Below are positions 33,364 through 41,730 of a stretch of DNA of 64,000 bases, piece by piece (position 1 is the stretch's first letter; every line of letters starts with the position of its first letter). The notes beneath the pieces are model-generated. The model was not told the origin of the DNA. It did not search any database and saw only the letters and a program-made list of their open reading frames with translations. The DNA is from CAYPHY01 sp964410625 (GTDB taxonomy: Bacteria; Chloroflexota; Anaerolineae; Promineifilales; Promineifilaceae): positions 124,001 through 188,000 of the forward strand of contig CAYPHY010000003.1 of the NCBI GenBank assembly GCA_964410625.1, given 5' to 3'. The translations under genes were made by a program, and so were the position numbers.

Positions 33364-34782
33364 TTGTTAAGCGACGCAATAAGCTTTCTCCATGAAACAA
33401 CCTATGATGATCTGCCCGCTGATGTGCGACAACGCACGGCCGTTTGCCTGCTTGATCTGATCGGATCCTTGACAGGCGGCCGACAAACGCAGCAGTCACG
33501 GATTGTCTATGAGTATGCAGCGGCCGTCTATGGTGGCGATCAGGCGACGTTGTTACTCGACGGCCGACGGGTCAGCGCACCGGGTGCAGCATTAGCCACC
33601 GGGTTAACGATTGACTCGCTCGATATCCACGATAGCCACAAGGAAAGCCTCGGCCATGCTGGCGTCCATATCTTTGCCTCGCTGGTGGCGATTGCGGAAC
33701 AGCGAGTGGCCGCGGGTGGACGGCCGTTGACCGGCGCGGAGTTTCTGGCGGCGATGGCGGTGGGGTATGATATCGCTTGCCGGGCGGGCATTGCCCTCCA
33801 CGCTACGGCCTGCGATTACCATACCTCCGGGGCGTGGGGGGCACTCTCCTCGGCCGCGCTCTATAGTCGTTTACATGGGCTAAATCTGGAGCAGACCCGC
33901 CACGCGCTGGGGATTGCCGAATATTATGGGCCGCGCTCGCAGATGATGCGCTGCATTGATCACCCGACGATGCTCAAGGATGGCAGTGGTTGGGGCGCAA
34001 TGGTCGGCGTTAGCGCAGGCATGTTGGCACAGCAGGGCTTTAGTGGCGCACCGGCACTAACTGTTGAATCATCGGAAGTCGCTGATATCTGGGCCAACCT
34101 GGGGCAGCACTGGATGGTGCTGGATCAGGGCTTCAAGGCGCATGGCGTCTGCTGGTGGGCGCAACCAGCCATTGAAGCCTGTCTGGCGTTGGCGCGAGAA
34201 CATCATCCGCCGTTGGATGAAATCGAGACCATTGAAGTAGAGACGTTTGAGAAGGCGACCCATCTGGCACACCCTCGACCGACAGCCACTGATGAAGCGC
34301 AGTACAGCTTGCCTTTTCCGGTAGCGGCCGCACTCGTGAAGTGGGCGAACAATGACGAAAGCTGGTATGGCTTGGGGTCGCGCCAGTTGCTCGAACCCTA
34401 CTTAGAAGACCCAAAGACACAAGCCCTAGCCGGGAAAGTGGTGTTGCGATCGGCCGCTGATTTGACCGCGCTCTTTCCGCAACAGATGCTGGCGCGGGTG
34501 AAGATGCAGTTGAGCGACGGCCGCGCCTTCCAAAGCCCCATCACCACATTTCGCGGAGAGGGCAATGGGCCATTGAACGGGCCATTGACAGAGGATGATT
34601 TGCGACTGAAATACCGCTGGTTGGCGAGCGAAGTGTTGTCGGCCGAAAGGGTGGCTGCGATTGAGGAAGAGGTGTTTGCGCTGGCGGAACGGCCGACGGT
34701 GGAGGGATTGTTTGGGTTGTTGGGGCGGCCGGTGGATATTGCGACCTTTCAAGCAAATGACGAAGCAGAAGGTAGACGATAA
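33364..34782 (+). CDS. MmgE/PrpD family protein
   Basis: This protein of about 472 aa is related to 2-methylcitrate dehydratase (PrpD) and itaconate/cis-aconitate enzymes. Seen are CLLDLIGSLTGG, the DSLDIHDSHKESLGHAGVHIFASLVAIAE region (about 85-110), and KDGSGWGAMVGVSAGMLAQQGFSG. Members dehydrate, decarboxylate or isomerise hydroxy-acid or aconitate-like substrates; the actual one here is not clear. The frame starts at 33322, overlapping the upstream stop; I favour TTG at 33364 because GGAG lies 9 nt before it. It is the last gene of the rightward series. Confidence 0.82.
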   Translation: MLSDAISFLHETTYDDLPADVRQRTAVCLLDLIGSLTGGRQTQQSRIVYEYAAAVYGGDQATLLLDGRRVSAPGAALATGLTIDSLDIHDSHKESLGHAGVHIFASLVAIAEQRVAAGGRPLTGAEFLAAMAVGYDIACRAGIALHATACDYHTSGAWGALSSAALYSRLHGLNLEQTRHALGIAEYYGPRSQMMRCIDHPTMLKDGSGWGAMVGVSAGMLAQQGFSGAPALTVESSEVADIWANLGQHWMVLDQGFKAHGVCWWAQPAIEACLALAREHHPPLDEIETIEVETFEKATHLAHPRPTATDEAQYSLPFPVAAALVKWANNDESWYGLGSRQLLEPYLEDPKTQALAGKVVLRSAADLTALFPQQMLARVKMQLSDGRAFQSPITTFRGEGNGPLNGPLTEDDLRLKYRWLASEVLSAERVAAIEEEVFALAERPTVEGLFGLLGRPVDIATFQANDEAEGRR

Positions 34783-34829
34783 CATCACACTACTTTTTAG
34801 ATAGGAACTATGCCTCTCTCCTGGTAACC

Positions 34830-35999
34830 TTAATTGGTTGTTGTAGAGCCAGAAGAATGTGTTCCCCATAACCCAAAACCATTCTTGCGGCGTTCTTCGC
34901 GGCGGCCGTGTTGCTCGTGAATCTCTTTAACATGGGCGACCTTTTCCGCGATTCCAGCTTCTAACCAGAGACGGCCGTTTTCGGCCGTAGCCACACTCCC
35001 TGCACCATAGGCCCCCGTTGCTGTGTCGTCGTCCCAGGGGGGATTGGCGACGAGTTCGCCCCCTTCGATCCAGTCCATGTAATAACTGGTGGTGGAGACA
35101 AAATCTATCTCATCTACCACGCGCTCCATGTGAGTCAGGTCAGGGCGCAGGTGGAGGATGAAGGCCGTTTCCAGCTCTCCAGCGTGGCCCATGCCGCCAC
35201 GAGCCGAATGGCGGCTACCCTGGACGACCGGCGCGGCGATGTGGCCGGAGGTGTGCAGCCAGGCGGTGGCGCAAAAGATACGACGGTGGCGTTCCCCGGC
35301 ATACTTGACGACGTTAACGAGGAAGGAGCAGTTACCACCGTGACCGCTCATCAGGTACATTAGTTTGAAGCCTCGCGTCACCAGTACATCCACCACACCG
35401 AGCCAGAAATCTTCAAAGGCACGGCCGCCGACGTTCAACGTCCCAGCAAAGGAGGAACGGTGAGTGCTGGCCCCATAAGGAAAGGTGGGCAGGGAAGTGG
35501 CGAGGTCAGGGACGGCCGCCGCCGTTCCCTCGCCAATCGCTTCAATAATCAGGTTATCGGTAGAAAGGGGCAGATGATAACCATGTTGTTCCGTGTGGCC
35601 GATGGGCAGCAGCACGACCTTATCCCGTTCGCTGTCGGCCGGGATAAGGGGCGCATCATGTAACTCGCTACGGTGGTGTTGGATAATCGCGCTCGCTCCT
35701 AGCCCAAAGTCCAGTCCGGCGGGTTGCAGCAGATGAACGCGGGTGAAGCCGTCGTCACGCAGGCTGTTGAGCAGATTGGCGGCAAGACGGCCGAACAGAA
35801 CTTCATCCACCGCCAGTCCGCTACCTCGCCAACCATAAGGAATGGGGGGAAGCAAGCCGATTTGTTCGGGACGGCCGAGGCCCTCCGCCAGCTTATCCAG
35901 GTCATAGCCTGCTCCTAGAGGAATGATAAGCGGTATATTTCGTGGCAACTCGGCCACTTCAGGCCAAGTCAGTTCGTCGAAGGGAAAGAAGGTGGTCAT
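34830..35999 (-). CDS. Creatininase-family protein with a degenerate N-terminal extra half
   Basis: The C-terminal part (about residues 120-350) is a normal creatininase/creatinine amidohydrolase-type metal hydrolase: LPIGHTEQHGYHLPLSTD, SFAGTLNVG, SGHGGNCSF and HAGELETAF. The N-terminal 115 residues repeat the same fold pattern (IPLIIPLGAGYDLD, IPYGWRGSGLAVDEVLFGRL, VHLLQPAGLD) but lack the His/Glu metal ligands. It is therefore a fusion of a dead half and an active domain. Creatininase makes creatine; related members process formamides or F420/pterin precursors. The context of sarcosine oxidase fits creatinine, but this is an inference. Confidence 0.82.
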   Translation of the reverse strand: MTTFFPFDELTWPEVAELPRNIPLIIPLGAGYDLDKLAEGLGRPEQIGLLPPIPYGWRGSGLAVDEVLFGRLAANLLNSLRDDGFTRVHLLQPAGLDFGLGASAIIQHHRSELHDAPLIPADSERDKVVLLPIGHTEQHGYHLPLSTDNLIIEAIGEGTAAAVPDLATSLPTFPYGASTHRSSFAGTLNVGGRAFEDFWLGVVDVLVTRGFKLMYLMSGHGGNCSFLVNVVKYAGERHRRIFCATAWLHTSGHIAAPVVQGSRHSARGGMGHAGELETAFILHLRPDLTHMERVVDEIDFVSTTSYYMDWIEGGELVANPPWDDDTATGAYGAGSVATAENGRLWLEAGIAEKVAHVKEIHEQHGRREERRKNGFGLWGTHSSGSTTTN

Positions 36000-36023
36000 G
36001 GGGTTGGAGATGGGGAGGCTACT

Positions 36024-36126
36024 GCGGATGGAGAAATAAACGGATAAAAGCGATTGCCTACCAGAAGATAGTCGAGAGATCGTGATGATCGTGTATTCGC
36101 TTTCATCCGTTTCTTTCCTTATCCGC
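36024..36126. repeat. Word-array hairpin, GCGGATGGAGAAATAAACGG family
   Basis: The arms at 36024-36053 and 36097-36126 pair over 30 positions with about five differences; the loop is 43 nt. It lies upstream of the creatininase-family start. The words match those at 20309-20372 and 55672-55698. Confidence 0.75.
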
Positions 36127-36151
36127 TGTAGCGTTTGCGAGACTAAGAAAT

Positions 36152-36195
36152 TAAATCCGCGTCAATCTGCGTTGTATCCGCGTCATCCGCGTAAC
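36152..36195. repeat. ACGCGGAT half-element at the Rieske 3' end
   Basis: On the plus strand ATCCGCGT, ATCTGCGT, ATCCGCGT and ATCCGCGT start at 36155, 36165, 36176 and 36185 (spacing 10, 11, 9). Unlike the other half-elements it does not point at a start codon; it ends just 3' of the Rieske stop (36199). Confidence 0.8.
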
Positions 36196-36198
36196 AAT

Positions 36199-37314
36199 CT
36201 ATTTCTGTGTGAAATATTGGTAAAGCAAGGAATGGAAATGGTGAACACCGTTTTCGCGGCGGACGGAGAAGCGGCCCTGATTATAAGAACGACTCTGCAA
36301 GCCTCGTTGCACCATTTCGCATAGTTCGATGTCCTCTTTCTGTGTCTGGTCGCTGAAGGCGATAGATTGTTGCATACTTTCCCAGCCTGCGCCCGTCCCT
36401 GGTTGCTCAAAGTACCATTCAAAGATGGTCAGCGTCCGTTCATGGTCGAGGGGGAGGATGATGTTGAGTTGCAAGTTGTCGGGATAGAAGTTGAACATCA
36501 CATTGGGAAACATCCAATAGTAAAGGGCATCCTCCTCCGCTTCCGTACGCATGTAACGCCGGTCGCGGTCGTGTCCGGGCACATCGCTCGACGGCCGCAA
36601 TGGGGCATACTGTTTCGAGTAAGTCGGATAAGTCACAACCTCGTATTGATCATAATCAACCTCGCGGTACAGGGCAGGGTGGGCGATGGGCAAGTGATAC
36701 CCTTCGAGGTAGTTATCGATGTAGACCTTCCAGTTGCAGTTTACATAATAATCGCGTCGTTCGATTAGGCCCATGTTGGGGATGTTGAAGCCGGCGGCCG
36801 CCACCTCTTCTGGAATAGCGCCCATCGAATCGGCTAACGGCGCAGCCTGCGGATCGAGATTGACGAAGATAAATGGCCCCCACGCTTCAATGCGGACTGG
36901 CTCCAGGTAGACATCTTCCATACGCCACGCTTTCACTGTATCGAACTCTGGTGCACTACGGAGACGGCCGTCCAACCCATAGCACCAGCCATGATACTTA
37001 CATTGCAACGTGCGGCGGTTGCCTTTGCCAGTGGCGACCGGCCCGGCGCGATGGCGACAGACGTTATAGAAAGCGTTTAGCTGCCCGTTGAGATCACGAG
37101 TGACGACCAGCGGTTCGCCCAATACATCACAGGTGAAGAAGTCGCCGGGGCGTTGCACCATGTCGAGACGGCCGACGGGCTGCCAGGTGCGCCAGAAGAT
37201 ACACTCCTTTTCCAGTTGTAGGAAAGCGGGATCAATATACCAGCGTGCCGGAATCGTCGCCGCCATTGCCAGGTCGTCGGTATAGTCGTAGTCTGTCAGA
37301 TCGAGCTTCAACAT
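36199..37314 (-). CDS. Rieske [2Fe-2S] ring-hydroxylating-type oxygenase, alpha subunit
   Basis: This 371-aa protein has an N-terminal Rieske domain with both ligand pairs, CRHRAGPVA (about 86-94) and CKYHGWCY (about 105-112). The C-terminal catalytic domain has the mononuclear iron ligands in DNYLEGYHLPIAHP (about 200-213). The layout fits quaternary-amine demethylases such as glycine betaine or stachydrine oxygenases as well as aromatic dioxygenases. The MttB neighbours favour the former. No reductase partner gene is next to it. The ATG at 37314 has GAGGAG. Confidence 0.88.
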   Translation of the reverse strand: MLKLDLTDYDYTDDLAMAATIPARWYIDPAFLQLEKECIFWRTWQPVGRLDMVQRPGDFFTCDVLGEPLVVTRDLNGQLNAFYNVCRHRAGPVATGKGNRRTLQCKYHGWCYGLDGRLRSAPEFDTVKAWRMEDVYLEPVRIEAWGPFIFVNLDPQAAPLADSMGAIPEEVAAAGFNIPNMGLIERRDYYVNCNWKVYIDNYLEGYHLPIAHPALYREVDYDQYEVVTYPTYSKQYAPLRPSSDVPGHDRDRRYMRTEAEEDALYYWMFPNVMFNFYPDNLQLNIILPLDHERTLTIFEWYFEQPGTGAGWESMQQSIAFSDQTQKEDIELCEMVQRGLQSRSYNQGRFSVRRENGVHHFHSLLYQYFTQK

Positions 37315-37330
37315 GCTTGCTCCTCAAATG

Positions 37331-37376
37331 GTTACGCGGATTTACGCGGATTAAACGCTGATAACGCGGATTTTCT
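37331..37376 (-). repeat. ACGCGGAT half-element upstream of the Rieske gene
   Basis: Octamers start at 37334, 37344, 37355 and 37364 (spacing 10, 11, 9), preceded by GTT. In the leftward sense it ends in GTAAC about 6-8 nt before the GAGGAG of the Rieske gene. Its other side touches the stop of the upstream MttB gene (37378). Confidence 0.85.
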
Positions 37377-37377
37377 T

Positions 37378-38904
37378 CTAGTCGTACAGGTTGACGTTTG
37401 CCACCTCCGGCGTGCGGCGGGTAACGTAATCGGCGAGTGCTTCACGGATGGCGGGGTCAGTGGGTGGCGGTTCGTATTGATGCAGCAGTTCGCGCCAGAT
37501 GGTGTGGGCGCGTTGGACGGTGTCTTGGCCGCCAGCGGCCGCCCACATATCATACCCTTGACGGTCGGCCAGCGTTGACTGGTAAAATTCGGTGCGGAAG
37601 CGTTCCTGAGTGTGGGCTGTGCCGAAGTGATGCCCACCTGGCCCAACGGCGGCGATCATATCGAGCGCCAGTGTCTGCTCATCAATCGCAAAGCCATCCA
37701 GAAAGTGGACAAACATCGCCAGATTTTCGACATCAATGATGAACTTCTCGTAAGAAGCAGTCAGTCCACCATCAAGCCATCCGGCGGCGTGCATAATGAG
37801 GTTTGTGTGTGCCTGAACCGCAGGCCAGAGCGTCCACATCGTTTCATAGGCGGCCTGGGCATCGGGTAGTTTGGCGTTGGTCAGCGTGCCGCTGCCGCGA
37901 TAGGGGAGGTTGTAACGGCGAGCGAGTTGCGCACCAACGAGCATGGCCCACGCTCCTTCTGGCGTCCCAAAGCTGGGACTGCCGCTTTTCATGTCCACGT
38001 TGGTGGTGAAGCCGCCATAGATGACCGGCACACCCGGCCGCACCAACTGGGTGAGCGTAACCCCGGCCAATACTTCCGCGTTTTGTTGGGCCAGCGCGGC
38101 CGCCATGGTGATCGGACTCATCGCCCCGGCGAGGATGAAGGGGGTGATGAACGTCACCTGTCCGGCGCGGGCGTAGGTGATCAGCCCGCCTAGCATTCGA
38201 TCATCATAGCGCAAAGGGCTGTTGACATTAACCACGTCCCCCGTCACCGGATCACCCTCCAAATCCCCATAGACGATACGCGCCATTTCCAGCACATCGG
38301 CCGAAATGATACGGCCGTGCGCCGCCTCCATCACCACCTTATCGGTCAAGGTGAAACTGGCATAAAGTCGTTGCAAATGGCGCGTGCTGGGCGGGATGTC
38401 CTGTGGGGTGACTTGTTCCCAGGAGGCGAAGTGTAACACCGGCAGCATTTGCGAGAGTTTGAGGAAGTTTTCATAGTCGGTCATTGTGCCGGGGCGACGG
38501 CCGAACTCCACGCTAGACGCATAGACCATCCCTCCGCATGGGCCAAAAGTGATATGGTTGCCACCAATCACCACATTGTGGGCCGGATTCCGCGCCCGCC
38601 AGGTGAAGCGAGACGGCGCATGGGTCAGCGCTTCCTCGACCAACCCGCGGTCTATCCAAACATGATGGGTTGAACGATCTACTTTGGCCCCGGCCGCTTG
38701 CCAGATGTCCAATGTTTCCTCATCCAGGAAGTCGAGGCCGATGTTCTCCAGGATGTGGAGCGAAGCCTGGTGAATCGTTTCGATCTGTTCGGCGGTGAGA
38801 TATTCGTAAGGCGCAAGCGGATTTTGTAGTTGGCGGAAGGGTAAATTTAAGATCGGCGTTGCCGGTTGGCGCGGCCGTTCGCGGCGGGTTCTCTGTCTGG
38901 ACAT
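37378..38904 (-). CDS. Second trimethylamine methyltransferase (MttB) family protein
   Basis: This 508-aa non-pyrrolysine MttB-family protein has no internal TAG. Family segments are FGPCGGMVYASS, NVNSPLRYDDRML, PVIYGGFTTNVDMKSGSPSFGTPEGAW and PGGHHFGTAHTQERF. It is distinct from the copy at 24203, so two substrates or a divided pathway are likely. It is followed directly by the Rieske gene and the creatininase-family gene in the same direction. TATAAT with an upstream TG at 38911-38919 puts the expected start of transcription on or next to the ATG, so the mRNA may be leaderless. Confidence 0.88.
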   Translation of the reverse strand: MSRQRTRRERPRQPATPILNLPFRQLQNPLAPYEYLTAEQIETIHQASLHILENIGLDFLDEETLDIWQAAGAKVDRSTHHVWIDRGLVEEALTHAPSRFTWRARNPAHNVVIGGNHITFGPCGGMVYASSVEFGRRPGTMTDYENFLKLSQMLPVLHFASWEQVTPQDIPPSTRHLQRLYASFTLTDKVVMEAAHGRIISADVLEMARIVYGDLEGDPVTGDVVNVNSPLRYDDRMLGGLITYARAGQVTFITPFILAGAMSPITMAAALAQQNAEVLAGVTLTQLVRPGVPVIYGGFTTNVDMKSGSPSFGTPEGAWAMLVGAQLARRYNLPYRGSGTLTNAKLPDAQAAYETMWTLWPAVQAHTNLIMHAAGWLDGGLTASYEKFIIDVENLAMFVHFLDGFAIDEQTLALDMIAAVGPGGHHFGTAHTQERFRTEFYQSTLADRQGYDMWAAAGGQDTVQRAHTIWRELLHQYEPPPTDPAIREALADYVTRRTPEVANVNLYD

Positions 38905-38910
38905 GGCGGG

Positions 38911-38919
38911 ATTATACCA
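38911..38919 (-). promoter_or_regulatory. Extended -10 box (TGGTATAAT) of the second MttB gene
   Basis: On the minus strand TGG precedes TATAAT (38911-38916). The ATG at 38904 is only about 7 nt further, so the start of transcription would fall on the start codon. No ribosome binding site is visible in between. Confidence 0.5.
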
Positions 38920-38949
38920 TTGTATCTGGGTTCAACATGATGATATAAT
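38920..38949 (+). promoter_or_regulatory. Rightward promoter candidate for the gene at 39006
   Basis: TTGTAT at 38920-38925, an 18-bp spacer and TATAAT at 38944-38949. The leader to the ATG would be about 50 nt. Confidence 0.45.
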
Positions 38950-39005
38950 GGTTTTGTTCCATTCATTTGTTCTAGTTGATAGTCGTCAGGAGCCGGTATT
39001 TCATA

Positions 39006-40208
39006 ATGAATCTAACGCCAAGAAAGAAGACGATCGTATGGGCCATATCAATTTTGTTAACAATACTCATCATCATAATCAGAAGTGCAGATGCCCTAAA
39101 ACTTAGTGATATTCTACCTCCGCTTTTCGGACCGCGAGCAATAGGCCCAGCAACTAATACAACTAGAAATATTTCAATTCGAGTGGACTCTATTCTCATT
39201 GGAGACGAGGTCGGGGACGAGGATGGACAAGGTGAATTAAGTGTTCATACCTTGGCTGTTAGAAGAGCTGGTAAGTCGGCTAAATTCAGCTTTCCGACCG
39301 AAGGTAATTTTGTGCTGATATCTTCTGGGCAGGAAGTCACACTAGAAGATTATTCTTTAACCGTTAATCAAGTTGCACCTGATGAACGAATAATCATCTA
39401 CTTTCTGGCCTTTGATGAAGATGGACCAAGTTCTAAGATTGAAACCCCTACCAATGCGATAATGGAGATACTGCTATTTTCTTTGGAAGGTTTATTAGAA
39501 GCTGAAGCAGAACTCCCCCGTACATTCTCTGATCTCACAGGATTTGCCTTAGGCTTTTTTGTTAATAATTTGGTTGACTGGTGGGCTGACCCAGATGTTA
39601 TTGCATACTATCGGATAGACCTAACCCCGGAAACTTATTGGTTTCAAGATAAAGCATTCGATGAAGCTAGCCAGATAGGAAATTCAAGAATCCGCTTCTC
39701 AGTACTGGGTAGCAATGCAGTTCCAGAGACAGAAATTGTAAGGGAAGTTGAAGTTACACGAGTCATAGAGGTCACTCGATTGGTAGAAGTAACTCGGGTT
39801 ACCGAAGCATTACCAGGGACGCCAGAAGGCACTCGATCTCCAGACCCATCAACTAGAACAGTTTTACTTGAGACACCTACATCACCCGATAAAATATCTT
39901 CTCAAAGTGGTTGTTTAAGAATTAACTTCGATGTCGGCGGCGATGTTGCCCAAGAAGGAGAGTATGTGGTACAGGAGACAGGTGGCCGTATCCTTTATTC
40001 CTGGTATGCGTTAGCAGGGTGGAAAGATAGCGATTGGAAATCGAATTTTACTCTTTCTTTTCCAACAGTTCATGTCAAGGTTCTTTACTATAGTAGGAAC
40101 AACAGTACACCTGTTGAGATGATAATTTTAAATCCAGCTCCAGGCACTCCTTATGGTTGGCTATCTAGAGGGCAGTGTCACGCCTTAGAAGTTGCCTGGC
40201 CCAATTAG
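39006..40208 (+). CDS. Exported or membrane-anchored protein with VEVTR linker, unknown
   Basis: This protein of about 400 aa has one N-terminal membrane helix (about residues 9-29) and a mostly beta-rich exterior. A linker of near-repeats (REVEVTR, VIEVTR, LVEVTR, about 239-260) and a Pro/Thr/Ser stretch divide an N-terminal part from a C-terminal beta domain (about 300-400). Linkers of VEVTR type are common in exported Chloroflexota proteins. The gene is AT-richer than its neighbours and has no CGGCCG word, so transfer is likely. An in-frame TTG at 38976 is an alternative start. No family is recognised. Confidence 0.65.
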   Translation: MNLTPRKKTIVWAISILLTILIIIIRSADALKLSDILPPLFGPRAIGPATNTTRNISIRVDSILIGDEVGDEDGQGELSVHTLAVRRAGKSAKFSFPTEGNFVLISSGQEVTLEDYSLTVNQVAPDERIIIYFLAFDEDGPSSKIETPTNAIMEILLFSLEGLLEAEAELPRTFSDLTGFALGFFVNNLVDWWADPDVIAYYRIDLTPETYWFQDKAFDEASQIGNSRIRFSVLGSNAVPETEIVREVEVTRVIEVTRLVEVTRVTEALPGTPEGTRSPDPSTRTVLLETPTSPDKISSQSGCLRINFDVGGDVAQEGEYVVQETGGRILYSWYALAGWKDSDWKSNFTLSFPTVHVKVLYYSRNNSTPVEMIILNPAPGTPYGWLSRGQCHALEVAWPN

Positions 40209-40996
40209 CATCTATATGCGTGTAGACCTTTTACCTCGAACCATTGACTCTGTTTAATAGGAATTACTCCTGAGGCAAATCGGCCGCGTGGCGTCAGCAC
40301 CATGTATTGGTTGTCAATCCAACAAACGAAGCCAAGCGGGCCGCGGGGGCTAAACGCTGTTTGGTGATGGAGTGTACCGTCAACGTAGAAGGCACAACCG
40401 TCAGGCAGCCACTCCAGACGATAGGTGTGCCATGCAGTCATCGAGGTTAGCAGTGGCTTAAAGCTAATCCCCAACTGCCGCTGGACAAACGGCCACAGGC
40501 GACGGCGTAGGGGAGTAAGCTGGTTGCCGAGGAGTACAAAGGGGGCGAAAGGGATCATCGCCAGAGCTGACGGCCGTCTCGCGTCAATTGTCGCTACAAA
40601 CCAACCTCGACCGGGGTCATCTGGGGAGAAAGGTAGATCGCTGGGCGGTGAGGCAAAGAAAAACCACACCGCTTGCGGGAGCGTCGGCCGTCGCACAGTG
40701 GGATCGCCAAAAGGGGCATTCCAGAAGCCAAACCCGGCCGTTCCTTGTAGCGCTTCGGCCGCATGGGAAAAACGCGCTCGCAATTCAAGGATGGTTCCTG
40801 GTTTCCAGCGAAACAGTAGGCCGCGCCTGTCCCCATCCCCCAGAGAGGTATAATCATCTATTTGGGCATCGGCATAAGCAGCGGCCGTTGGCGGAATCAC
40901 GAGTTGAGTAGGCGAGTCCCCTATAACACGGCCGCCGCCTATCTCCAGCCTTCTTAGCCCATCCGTGAATGAAAACCCAACTCGCTTACCGTTCAC
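40205..40996 (-). CDS. Concanavalin-like/GH16-like lectin-fold protein
   Basis: This 263-aa protein has a beta-jelly-roll pattern of GH16/concanavalin type: ILELRARFSHAAEALQGTAG, GFGFWNAPFGDP, WHTYRLEWLPDGCAFYVDG and GPLGFVCWIDNQY. The catalytic ExDxxE motif of GH16 is not visible, so it may only bind. No signal peptide is seen. The GTG start and first residues (about 1-10) come from a word-array arm of the GGTGAAC family, so the real start may be downstream. Its stop overlaps the end of the convergent gene at 40208. Confidence 0.6.
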   Translation of the reverse strand: MNGKRVGFSFTDGLRRLEIGGGRVIGDSPTQLVIPPTAAAYADAQIDDYTSLGDGDRRGLLFRWKPGTILELRARFSHAAEALQGTAGFGFWNAPFGDPTVRRPTLPQAVWFFFASPPSDLPFSPDDPGRGWFVATIDARRPSALAMIPFAPFVLLGNQLTPLRRRLWPFVQRQLGISFKPLLTSMTAWHTYRLEWLPDGCAFYVDGTLHHQTAFSPRGPLGFVCWIDNQYMVLTPRGRFASGVIPIKQSQWFEVKGLHAYRC

Positions 40997-41028
40997 CGTT
41001 TACCGCTTACCTTTCACCCACTTGCCAC
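40983..41028. repeat. Single arm of the GGTGAACGGTAATC family
   Basis: Words such as TTACCGTTCACCG and TTTACCGCTTACC run in one orientation with no inverse arm. It overlaps the start of the lectin-fold gene. The two-arm version is at 5603-5677. Confidence 0.7.
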
Positions 41029-41092
41029 TCCCCCTTTGAACCCGCCCACTACTCAGGTATAATTACATCGTAACTATTTGGAGAAAACATTC

Positions 41093-41725
41093 ATGGAATT
41101 AACCTGGTATGGCTTAAGCTGCTTTCGCCTCGTTGAGCGCAAGTATGCTTCTATTATAACCGATCCTTATTCACCCAAGCTTGGATTGGGTGAATTAAAA
41201 CTGAAAAGCGATGTCGTCACGGTCAGCCACAACGCCGATGGGCACAATTACACCAATGGTGTCAGTGGCGCGGAACACATCTTAACCGGGCCGGGCGAGT
41301 ATGAAATCGGTGGTGTTTTCATCACCGGTATCAGTACCCAGGCGAAAAACAGCGATCAGCGGAACGTTGTTTACTTGTTCGACTTTAATGGGTTGACCGT
41401 TGCCCATTTGGGCGACATGAGCGAAGTGCCATCGCAAAAGCAAATTGAGGCATTGGAATTGGTCAATGTCTTGTTGGTTCCGATTGGCGGTGGTAATAGC
41501 CTGAATGCAGCCAAGGCATCGGAACTGGTTTCGATGTTGGAACCCAATATCGTTGTCCCCATGCACTACCAGTTGCCAAAGCTTAAGATTCAACTGGAAG
41601 AGGTAGATCGTTTCCTAAAAGAAATGGGCGCGACGGATGCGCGGGAAGAAAGCAGCTTGAAGGTCAGTTCCGGTAACTTCCCGGAAGAGACGGAAGTGGT
41701 CTTGCTGACGCCGAAGCTAGGATAA
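41093..41725 (+). CDS. MBL-fold metal-dependent hydrolase (UlaG-like)
   Basis: This protein of about 210 aa has a metallo-beta-lactamase fold of the UlaG/UPF0173 kind. Seen are LTWYGLSCFRLVERK, DVVTVSHNADGHNYTNGV (metal-ligand region, about 41-58), GPGEYEIGGVFITGI and VVPMHYQLPK (last His, about 155-165). Substrates of this group are mostly unknown. TTGGAG precedes the ATG at 41093. The next gene starts 5 bp after its stop, so they form an operon. Confidence 0.83.
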   Translation: MELTWYGLSCFRLVERKYASIITDPYSPKLGLGELKLKSDVVTVSHNADGHNYTNGVSGAEHILTGPGEYEIGGVFITGISTQAKNSDQRNVVYLFDFNGLTVAHLGDMSEVPSQKQIEALELVNVLLVPIGGGNSLNAAKASELVSMLEPNIVVPMHYQLPKLKIQLEEVDRFLKEMGATDAREESSLKVSSGNFPEETEVVLLTPKLG

Positions 41726-41730
41726 GAATT

